The position numbers and the translations under genes were made by a program. A model generated the notes under the pieces. It worked only from the letters and a program-made list of their open reading frames with translations. It had not been told where the DNA came from and ran no database searches. A stretch of 64,000 nt of DNA from Streptomyces sp. NBC_01142 (GTDB taxonomy: Bacteria; Actinomycetota; Actinomycetes; Streptomycetales; Streptomycetaceae), in contig NZ_JAPEOR010000001.1 in the NCBI RefSeq assembly GCF_026341125.1, positions 1,178,001 to 1,242,000 on the forward strand, written 5' to 3'. Positions 58,027-64,000 of the stretch are shown here, one piece after another. Within the stretch, counting starts at the first letter, position 1; each line of letters opens with the position of its first letter.

Positions 58027-59583
58027 ATGCCGAACGAGGAGTTGAGGGGCGGGCCCGCGGGCGCGCCCGGAGAAAGGGCGGCCGCGGACGGTCGCGTCGT
58101 GGAACCCGGCACGGACTGCGCGGCCGCCCGGCAGGAAGGGCCGGGTCGGTCTGCCCCCGGCGGGGAGGCGCCGCTGGGGATGGGGGGCGCCGACGCGGAT
58201 GGGCGGGCGTCGGGCGAGCGCGTCCCGGCCGGTCGTGCGGGGAAGCCGGCGGCCGAAGGGGGTGGCGTGGGGAAGCCGGCGGCCGAAGGTGGTCGTGCGG
58301 GGAAGCCGGCGGCCGAAGGTGGCCGTGCCGGGCGGCTCGCGGGCGAAGGGGGGCGGGCGGGGTATCGGGGCGTGTTTGCCGTGCGGGAGTTCCGGGCCGT
58401 GTTCGCTGCCCATCTGCTCTCCCTGCTCGGGGTCGTCGTCAGCGAGATCGCGCTCACGTTCCTCGTCTACGACCTCACCGGATCGCCCCTCCTCAGCGCG
58501 CTCACCTTCGCGCTCGGGTTTCTGCCGTACCTCCTCGGCGGAACGCTCTTCGCCGGTGTCGCCGACCGCTACCCGGCCCGGCGGGTGCTCGTCGTCTGTG
58601 ATCTCGTCTGTGCCGCCTGCGTCGCCGTCATGGTGCTGCCCGGGACCCCCGTCGGCGGGCTGCTCGCGCTGCGCTGTGCCGTCGCCGCCGTGGCGCCCGT
58701 CTTCACCGGGACCCGGATGGCAGCGCTCACCGACATCCTCGGTGAGGGTGACCTCTACGTACTGGGCCGCTCACTGCTCCGCATCGTGTCGCAGAGCGCA
58801 CTGCTCGCCGGGTTCGGGGCGGGCGGCGTCCTGCTCGCCGTCGTCTCCCCGCGCGGGGCCATCAGCATCACCGCGGTGACTTTCCTCGCGTCCGCCGCAC
58901 TGCTGCGCTTCGGCACCCGCGACCGGCCCGCCCGCGCGGGCGGGGGCGGCGCGCTCCTGAAGGATTCGCTCGCCGGGGCCCGGCTGCTCCTCGGCGACCG
59001 GCGGATCCGTGCGCTGATGCTGCTCTTCTGGCTGCCGACGATGTTCGTCGTGGCCCCGGAAGCGCTCGCCGCCCCGTACGCCGACGAGATCGGCATCGGA
59101 CCCGCCGCCCTCGGGCTGCTGATGTGCGCGATGCCGGTCGGCCACATCTCCGCCGAGCTGTACGTCGGTTCCGTACTGAGCCCTCGCTCCCGCTCCCGCA
59201 TCGTGCTGCCGGTGGCGGCCGTGGGGCTGCTGCCCCTGGTGATCTACGCGGGCACACCGGGCATGGCCTGGGCGCTGTTCGCCCTCGCCCTCGCCGGGGC
59301 GGGTGCCGCGTACGTCATCGGCCTCGACCAGTGGTTCGTCGATGCCGTCCCGGACGAGTTGCGCGGGCGGGCGATGACCCTGCTCACCGCGGGCCTGATG
59401 ACGATCCAGGGCGTGGGCATGGCGCTCGCCGGTCTAGCCGCGGAGTTCCTGCCGGTGCACCAGGTCGTCGCGGGCTCGGGAGCCGTCGGCACCGTATGCA
59501 CGCTCGCGCTCGTCGTCGAGGTCAGGAGGTCCGGCGGTCAGGAGGTCCGGCGGTCGGAAGGGCTTGCGGTCCTGCGGTCCTGA
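58027..59583 (+). CDS. MFS transporter with long low-complexity N-terminus
   Basis: Residues from about 116 onwards form a standard 12-helix MFS permease (start VFAVREFRAVFAAHLLSLLG, ADRYPARRVL between helices 2 and 3). Before that lies about 115 residues rich in Ala, Gly, Arg and Glu, including a 10-residue unit repeated about four times. The frame is open with high third-position GC from ATG 58027, and the shared promoter region with the ArsR-like gene lies before it, so translation from 58027 is plausible; GTG 58372 is the alternative start. The C-terminus ends in VRRSGGQEVRRSEG from another tandem repeat. Confidence 0.82.
   Translation: MPNEELRGGPAGAPGERAAADGRVVEPGTDCAAARQEGPGRSAPGGEAPLGMGGADADGRASGERVPAGRAGKPAAEGGGVGKPAAEGGRAGKPAAEGGRAGRLAGEGGRAGYRGVFAVREFRAVFAAHLLSLLGVVVSEIALTFLVYDLTGSPLLSALTFALGFLPYLLGGTLFAGVADRYPARRVLVVCDLVCAACVAVMVLPGTPVGGLLALRCAVAAVAPVFTGTRMAALTDILGEGDLYVLGRSLLRIVSQSALLAGFGAGGVLLAVVSPRGAISITAVTFLASAALLRFGTRDRPARAGGGGALLKDSLAGARLLLGDRRIRALMLLFWLPTMFVVAPEALAAPYADEIGIGPAALGLLMCAMPVGHISAELYVGSVLSPRSRSRIVLPVAAVGLLPLVIYAGTPGMAWALFALALAGAGAAYVIGLDQWFVDAVPDELRGRAMTLLTAGLMTIQGVGMALAGLAAEFLPVHQVVAGSGAVGTVCTLALVVEVRRSGGQEVRRSEGLAVLRS
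58231..58350 (+). repeat. Four tandem 30-base repeats
   Basis: Units at 58231-58260, 58261-58290, 58291-58320 and a diverged 58321-58350 share GGGGAAGCCGGCGGCCGAAG. In frame they encode RAGKPAAEGG-like decapeptides in the MFS N-terminal extension. Confidence 0.95.
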
Positions 59584-59640
59584 GATCCGGCGGTCCTGAG
59601 ATCCGGCGGTCCTGAGATCCGGCGGTTCTGAGATCCTGCG
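59521..59640 (+). repeat. 16-base tandem array across the MFS stop codon
   Basis: About seven and a half units of 16 bases: GTCAGGAGGTCCGGCG at 59521 and 59537, a diverged unit at 59553, a half unit at 59569, GTCCTGAGATCCGGCG at 59577, 59593 and 59609, and a variant at 59625. The MFS stop codon lies within the array. Confidence 0.95.
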
Positions 59641-59677
59641 GTCCCTGCGGCCGGGAGGACCGAAGGGCGAGACGGGG

Positions 59678-59706
59678 CTGACCGCCATATGACCAGTCGG
59701 TAGGGT
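59678..59706 (+). promoter_or_regulatory. Leaderless promoter of second marR gene
   Basis: CTGACC (59678-59683), exactly 17 bases, TAGGGT (59701-59706), then 7 bases to the GTG at 59714. This is a good vegetative promoter placing the transcript start at or next to the start codon. Confidence 0.65.
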
Positions 59707-59713
59707 CGGTGTC

Positions 59714-60223
59714 GTGCCGAAGCCGCTCAGCCTTCCCTTCGACCCCATTGCCCGAGCCGACGAGCTCTGGCAGCAGCGATGGGGACCCGTGCCCTCGATG
59801 GCCGCGATCACCTCGATCATGCGCGCGCATCAGATCCTGCTCGCCGAGGTCGACGCGATCGTCAAGCCGTACGGACTGACCTTCGCGCGGTACGAGGCGC
59901 TGGTGCTGCTCACCTTCTCCAAGGCCGGCGAGCTGCCGATGTCCAAGATCGGCGAGCGGCTGATGGTCCACCCGACCTCGGTGACCAACACCGTGGACCG
60001 GCTGGTGAGGTCCGGTCTGGTCGACAAGCGGCCCAATCCGAACGACGGGCGCGGCACCCTCGCTTCCATCACGGAGAAGGGCCGGGAGGTCGTCGAGGCG
60101 GCCACCCGCGAGCTGATGGAGAGGCAATTCGGGCTCAGTGCGTACGACGCCGAGGAGTGCGGGGAGATCTTCGCGATGCTCCGTCCGCTGCGGGTCTCGG
60201 CGCAGGACTTCGACGAGAAGTAG
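59714..60223 (+). CDS. MarR-family transcriptional regulator, second
   Basis: A 169-residue winged-helix regulator: LPMSKIGERLMVHPTSVTNTVDRLVRSGLVDKRPNPNDGR contains the recognition helix and wing. It starts at a GTG with a promoter that predicts leaderless mRNA. From its position it may control itself, the upstream MFS gene or icmA. It differs from the first MarR in sequence and is not a recent duplicate. Confidence 0.92.
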   Translation: MPKPLSLPFDPIARADELWQQRWGPVPSMAAITSIMRAHQILLAEVDAIVKPYGLTFARYEALVLLTFSKAGELPMSKIGERLMVHPTSVTNTVDRLVRSGLVDKRPNPNDGRGTLASITEKGREVVEAATRELMERQFGLSAYDAEECGEIFAMLRPLRVSAQDFDEK

Positions 60224-60275
60224 CGCGCGGCCCCCGCCGCAAGATCGCCCCTTGTGCCCGGTTACGCTCGGTGCC

Positions 60276-60602
60276 ATGAAGTCGAATGTGCTGTCCCGTT
60301 ACCGGGTGATGGCGTACATCACCGCCGTATGGCTGCTGGTCTTCACCGTGGCGATCGTCGCGAAGTACGCGTTCGAGGTCGGTGACACCATGCTGATCTC
60401 GCAGATCCACGGTGTTCTCTTCATCATCTACGTGATTTTCGCCTTCGATCTGGGATCCAAGGCGAAGTGGCCGTTCGGCAAGCTGCTGTGGGTGCTGGCC
60501 GCCGGCTGCATCCCTGTGGCCTCCTTCTTTGTCGAGCCGAAGATCAGCCGCGAGATCCGTCCGCTGATCACGGACGACGGCGCGGTGACCGCAAAGGCGT
60601 AA
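60276..60602 (+). CDS. DUF3817 small membrane protein, second copy
   Basis: A 108-residue protein with three hydrophobic helices and the HGVLFIIYVIFAFDLGSK segment, paralogous to the protein at 56264. ATG at 60276 has a TACGCT box 7 bases upstream and no ribosome-binding site, so it may be leaderless. A strong hairpin follows. Function is unknown. Confidence 0.87.
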   Translation: MKSNVLSRYRVMAYITAVWLLVFTVAIVAKYAFEVGDTMLISQIHGVLFIIYVIFAFDLGSKAKWPFGKLLWVLAAGCIPVASFFVEPKISREIRPLITDDGAVTAKA

Positions 60603-60608
60603 CACTTT

Positions 60609-60633
60609 CCGCCGCGAGCCAGGCTCGCGGCGG
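60609..60633 (+). terminator. Hairpin after second DUF3817 gene
   Basis: CCGCCGCGAGCC (60609-60620) and GGCTCGCGGCGG (60622-60633), a perfect inverted repeat with one central base, 6 bases after the stop. It separates the DUF3817 transcript from icmA. Confidence 0.8.
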
Positions 60634-60645
60634 TCTCCCATCGAC

Positions 60646-60669
60646 ATTTACTAGGACGTCCTAGTAAAT
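60646..60669. promoter_or_regulatory. Perfect 24-base palindrome upstream of icmA
   Basis: ATTTACTAGGAC (60646-60657) followed directly by its exact complement GTCCTAGTAAAT (60658-60669). It ends 8 bases before the icmA ATG, in an unusually AT-rich patch, and must overlap the promoter or transcript start. It looks like a TetR- or MerR-type operator. Confidence 0.85.
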
Positions 60670-60677
60670 TCGGAGGT

Positions 60678-62378
60678 ATGGACGCTGACGCCATCGAGGA
60701 AGGCCGCCGACGCTGGCAGGCCCGTTACGACAAGGCCCGTACGCGGGACGCCGACTTCACCACGCTCTCCGGCGATCCGGTCGAGCCGGTGTACGGCCCG
60801 CTGCCGGGGGACACCTACGACGGCTTCGAGCGGATCGGCTGGCCCGGTGAGTACCCCTTCACCCGTGGGCTCTACCCGACCGGCTACCGCGGCCGCACCT
60901 GGACCATCCGCCAGTTCGCCGGCTTCGGCAACGCCGAGCAGACCAACGAGCGCTACAAGAAGATCCTGGCCAACGGCGGCGGCGGCCTCTCCGTCGCCTT
61001 CGACATGCCGACCCTGATGGGCCGCGACTCCGACGACCCGCGCTCGCTCGGCGAGGTCGGCCACTGCGGCGTCGCCATCGACTCCGCCGCCGACATGGAG
61101 GTCCTCTTCAAGGACATCCCGCTCGGCGACGTCACCACCTCCATGACGATCAGCGGCCCGGCCGTCCCGGTCTTCTGCATGTACCTGGTCGCCGCCGAGC
61201 GCCAGGGCATCGACCCGGCCGTGCTGAACGGCACGCTGCAGACCGACATCTTCAAGGAGTACATCGCGCAGAAGGAGTGGCTCTTCCAGCCCGAGCCGCA
61301 TCTGCGTCTGATCGGCGACCTGATGGAGCACTGCGCACAGGGAATCCCCGCGTACAAGCCCCTCTCGGTCTCCGGCTACCACATCCGCGAGGCGGGCGCG
61401 ACGGCCGCGCAGGAGCTCGCGTACACGCTGGCCGACGGCTTCGGTTATGTCGAGCTGGGACTGAGCCGCGGCCTGGACGTCGACACCTTCGCGCCCGGGC
61501 TCAGCTTCTTCTTCGACGCACACCTCGACTTCTTCGAGGAGATCGCCAAGTTCCGCGCGGCACGCCGGATCTGGGCGCGCTGGATGAAGGAGGTGTACGG
61601 CGCCACGACCGACAAGGCACAGTGGCTCCGCTTCCACACCCAGACCGCCGGTGTCTCGCTCACCGCCCAGCAGCCGTACAACAACGTCGTACGCACCGCG
61701 GTCGAGGCGCTCTCCGCGATCCTCGGCGGCACCAACTCCCTGCACACCAACGCCCTGGACGAGACCCTCGCCCTGCCGAGCGAGCAGGCCGCGGAGATCG
61801 CGCTGCGCACCCAGCAGGTGCTGATGGAGGAGACCGGCGTCGCCAATGTCGCCGACCCGCTCGGCGGCTCCTGGTACGTCGAGCAGCTCACCGACCGTAT
61901 CGAGGCCGACGCCGAGAAGATCTTCGACCAGATCAAGGAGCGCGGCCGGCGGGCGCATGCCGACGGCAAGCACCCCATCGGCCCGATCACCTCGGGCATC
62001 CTGCGCGGTATCGAGGACGGCTGGTTCACCGGCGAGATCGCCGAGTCGGCGTTCCAGTACCAGCAGTCCCTGGAGAAGGGCGACAAGCGGGTCGTGGGCG
62101 TCAATGTCCACCACGGCTCGGTCACCGGTGACCTGGAGATCCTGCGGGTCAGCCACGAGGTCGAGCGTGAGCAGGTCCGGGTTCTCGCCGGCCGCAGGAC
62201 GGGACGCGACGACGCGCGCGTACGGTCCTCGATCGAGGCGATGCTGACCGCCGCGCGGGACGGCTCCAACATGATCGTTCCGATGCTGGACGCGGTCCGC
62301 GCGGAGGCCACCCTGGGCGAGATCTGCGACGCGCTCCGGGACGAGTGGGGTACCTACACCGAGCCGCCCGGCTTCTGA
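60678..62378 (+). CDS. icmA: Isobutyryl-CoA mutase large subunit
   Basis: A 566-residue acyl-CoA mutase catalytic subunit lacking the C-terminal cobalamin-binding domain, which is carried by a separate small subunit (IcmB) not in this window. The substrate-specificity residues match isobutyryl-CoA mutase: Phe80 in TIRQFAGF and Gln198 in EYIAQKEW, where methylmalonyl-CoA mutases have Tyr and Arg. The length equals that of known IcmA. It interconverts isobutyryl-CoA and butyryl-CoA, linking valine breakdown to butyrate-derived polyketide units. GGAGG lies only 1 base from the ATG, too close for normal use. A perfect palindrome sits just upstream. Confidence 0.93.
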   Translation: MDADAIEEGRRRWQARYDKARTRDADFTTLSGDPVEPVYGPLPGDTYDGFERIGWPGEYPFTRGLYPTGYRGRTWTIRQFAGFGNAEQTNERYKKILANGGGGLSVAFDMPTLMGRDSDDPRSLGEVGHCGVAIDSAADMEVLFKDIPLGDVTTSMTISGPAVPVFCMYLVAAERQGIDPAVLNGTLQTDIFKEYIAQKEWLFQPEPHLRLIGDLMEHCAQGIPAYKPLSVSGYHIREAGATAAQELAYTLADGFGYVELGLSRGLDVDTFAPGLSFFFDAHLDFFEEIAKFRAARRIWARWMKEVYGATTDKAQWLRFHTQTAGVSLTAQQPYNNVVRTAVEALSAILGGTNSLHTNALDETLALPSEQAAEIALRTQQVLMEETGVANVADPLGGSWYVEQLTDRIEADAEKIFDQIKERGRRAHADGKHPIGPITSGILRGIEDGWFTGEIAESAFQYQQSLEKGDKRVVGVNVHHGSVTGDLEILRVSHEVEREQVRVLAGRRTGRDDARVRSSIEAMLTAARDGSNMIVPMLDAVRAEATLGEICDALRDEWGTYTEPPGF

Positions 62379-62420
62379 CATCCGGTGGGAAGGCCGGTCG
62401 TCGCGCCCTACGGTGGCGGG

Positions 62421-62864
62421 ATGACCGGCCTTCCTTTTCCCGTACGCGAGGTGCGCGTGCGCTACCACCGCATCTCGAGCTGCGGTCCCTTCGCCCACTT
62501 CACGGTGGACTTCGAGCCGCCCGCCGAGGACGGAGGCGCGGAGTTCCTGAACACCGTGCCCGAAGAGCTGCTGCCCGCCGAGTGCATCGGGCCGCTGCGC
62601 GCAGGCATCGAGGCCGGGCTGGAGGGGGTGGCGGCGGCCGTGCTCCTCACCGAGGGCCGCTTCCACGAGACGGACTCGTCGGAGTACGGATACCGGCTGG
62701 CCGGGCGCATGGCCGGGCGGGCCGCACTCATCGGGGCCGGACTGCTGCCCGCCGAGGAGGCGACGCGCCTCCCGCACGTCGACCGGCCGGGGCGGCCCCG
62801 GCCCAAGGACCGCGAACGCGCCGGTTCCGGTCGCCACGCTACGGCGACCCGTCCGGGAACGTGA
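62421..62864 (+). CDS. Stand-alone protein resembling EF-G domain IV
   Basis: A 147-residue protein whose sequence follows domain IV of EF-G/TetM: CGPFAHFTVDFEP (about 21-33) matches the GQYAHV-type strand, LLPAECIGPLRAGIEAGL (about 50-67) matches the VPKEYIPAVEKGI helix, and GRFHETDSSE (about 79-88) matches the family YHDVDSSE motif. The G domain and other EF-G domains are absent. It could mimic the domain IV tip in the ribosomal A site or be a relic with a new role. ATG at 62421 is preceded by TACGGT 6 bases upstream, so it may be leaderless. Its end overlaps the convergent kinase gene by 26 bases. Confidence 0.75.
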   Translation: MTGLPFPVREVRVRYHRISSCGPFAHFTVDFEPPAEDGGAEFLNTVPEELLPAECIGPLRAGIEAGLEGVAAAVLLTEGRFHETDSSEYGYRLAGRMAGRAALIGAGLLPAEEATRLPHVDRPGRPRPKDRERAGSGRHATATRPGT

Positions 62865-64000
62865 GCCGGAACAACGCGCCGCCCCCCGGGGCCTGTTCCG
62901 CCCTGAGCTCCGCGCCGTGCGCGCGGGCGATCTGGCGGGCCATCGCCAGGCCAAGGCCCGAGCCGGGCAGCGCGCGGGCCGACTCGGCGCGATAGAAGCG
63001 GTCGAAGACGTACGGGAGATCCTCCGCCGCGATACCGGGGCCGTGGTCCCGGACCGTCAGCTCGGTCCGGCCGAGCGCCACTTCCACGTGCGCTCCCGGC
63101 GGGCTGAACTTCGCCGCGTTGTCCAGCAGATTGGTCAGCAGCCGTGACAGCCGGGACGGGACGCCGGGCAGTGTCAGCTCCGTGGCGGCTTCGTCCGTCC
63201 AGAGCGTGAACGGGATCTGCGGCCAGTGGGCGCGCGCCCTCTCCACGCAGTGGGCGACCAGCGGCGCCGGCGCCACCTCCTCGAGGAGCGGATGCGGCTC
63301 CTCGTCCCGCGCCAGCTCGATCAAGTCATTGACCAGGCCCGTCACTTCCCGCAGCTGACGGGCGAGCGCACCCGAGGCACGGTCGCGCTGCGCCTCGGTG
63401 AGACGGTCGGAGCGGGCGAGCAGCTCCGCGTTGGTGCGCAGTGCCGTCAGCGGCGTACGCAGCTCGTGGGAGGCGTCCGCGACCAGCCGGCGCTGTGCCG
63501 TGACCGACTGCTCCAGCTCACCGAGCATCGTATTGAAGGTGGTGGCCAGCCGGGTGACCTCGTCCTGGCGGGACGACGGGCCCGGCGGGAGTTCGATGCG
63601 GTGGCGCGGATCGCGGGTCGCGGCGATGCGTTCCGCGGTGGCGGTGAGCCGGGCCAGCGGAGCCAGGCCCGTACGGGACACCCAGTACCCCAGCGCGCCC
63701 GCGAGCAGCACGCCCGCGCCGCCCGCCGCCGCGAGCAGCCAGGCCGCCCGGCGTACGCCCTTCTCCACCGTGTCCGCGCGCAGCGCGACCTGGAGCGCTT
63801 CCCCCTTGCCGAAGTGTGTCGTCAGCATCCGCGACGGATGGCCGAAGAGCGTGACATTGGTGAAGTACGGAGCCCGTTCACCGGCCGCGACCTCCCGGAC
63901 GGGCGCGCCGACCGGCAGGAGATAGGGCTGTTCAGGGTCCTTCCCGGCGGCCGCGGGCACGATCTGCGCACACGCCGGAGCGGACAGGAAGCGGCACTCG
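62839..64000 (-). CDS. Sensor histidine kinase, 3' part (N-terminus outside window)
   Basis: The frame is open to the right edge, so the N-terminus is missing; an internal GTG at 63960 is not the start. Visible are part of an extracytoplasmic sensor region, a membrane helix (codons near 63700-63760), HAMP, HisKA with VADASHELRTPLTALR and an HATPase domain with the N, G1 and G2 boxes (LLDNAAKFSPPG, DHGPGIAAED, GSGLGLAMAR). It is an OmpR-partner type kinase; its regulator is expected upstream, beyond base 64000. Confidence 0.93.
   Translation of the reverse strand, partial: ECRFLSAPACAQIVPAAAGKDPEQPYLLPVGAPVREVAAGERAPYFTNVTLFGHPSRMLTTHFGKGEALQVALRADTVEKGVRRAAWLLAAAGGAGVLLAGALGYWVSRTGLAPLARLTATAERIAATRDPRHRIELPPGPSSRQDEVTRLATTFNTMLGELEQSVTAQRRLVADASHELRTPLTALRTNAELLARSDRLTEAQRDRASGALARQLREVTGLVNDLIELARDEEPHPLLEEVAPAPLVAHCVERARAHWPQIPFTLWTDEAATELTLPGVPSRLSRLLTNLLDNAAKFSPPGAHVEVALGRTELTVRDHGPGIAAEDLPYVFDRFYRAESARALPGSGLGLAMARQIARAHGAELRAEQAPGGGALFRLTFPDGSP

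Overview
This is a high-GC actinobacterial chromosome segment, almost certainly Streptomyces. The evidence is very high third-position G+C in every gene, frequent GTG/TTG starts, Streptomyces-type sigma-factor promoters, and a gene order that I recall from memory as closely matching the S. coelicolor core region around SCO5354 to SCO5415. I saw no tRNA, rRNA, insertion sequence, prophage or CRISPR array. The window is mainly vertically inherited core genome, with a few lineage-variable patches near 50.2 kb and 54-60 kb.

Layout. 0-3 kb: threonine branch (hom, partial; thrC; thrB). 3-13.8 kb: information processing and envelope genes: rho, an LCP-family wall-polymer ligase, rpmE, prfA with its methylase prmC, a Sua5-type tRNA-modification enzyme, a low-molecular-weight phosphatase homologue with Ser in place of the catalytic Cys, glyA and a WecA/TagO-type polyprenyl-phosphate transferase. 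14-21.9 kb: the complete F1Fo ATP synthase operon atpIBEFHAGDC. 22-26.4 kb: DUF2550 protein, then chitinase chiC with its two-component system chiR/chiS on the minus strand. 26.5-30 kb: membrane protein, PduO-type cobalamin adenosyltransferase, a DrrAB-like exporter and a divergent TetR regulator.

30-37 kb: 3-hydroxybutyryl-CoA dehydrogenase, a STAS-domain protein lacking the usual phospho-Ser, a membrane-anchored P-loop protein with Arg in place of the Walker A Lys, the mismatch endonuclease nucS, an unknown actinobacterial protein, an LLM flavin oxidoreductase and a small zinc-ribbon-like protein. 37-47.3 kb: two paralogous ABC exporters with Pro/Gln-rich tails, then the tip-growth coiled-coil proteins filP and scy. 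47.4-50.2 kb: methylmalonyl-CoA epimerase, thiolase and meaB, which fit with icmA (isobutyryl-CoA mutase large subunit) at 60.7-62.4 kb in branched acyl-CoA metabolism.

50.4-53.3 kb: a secreted double-PepSY protein divergent from an OmpR-type regulator/kinase pair, with a clear direct-repeat operator between them. 53.4-60.6 kb: two MarR regulators, three translationally coupled AIM24-family paralogues, two DUF3817 membrane proteins, an MTH1187-type thiamine-binding protein, an ArsR-like regulator and an MFS permease whose ends carry tandem repeats. The window ends with a stand-alone protein resembling EF-G domain IV and a partial sensor kinase.

Most notable for follow-up: the isolated EF-G domain IV protein, the Cys-to-Ser phosphatase, the STAS and P-loop pair with altered key residues, the AIM24 triplet, the perfect 24-bp dyad before icmA, and intergenic hairpin repeats in the atp operon.
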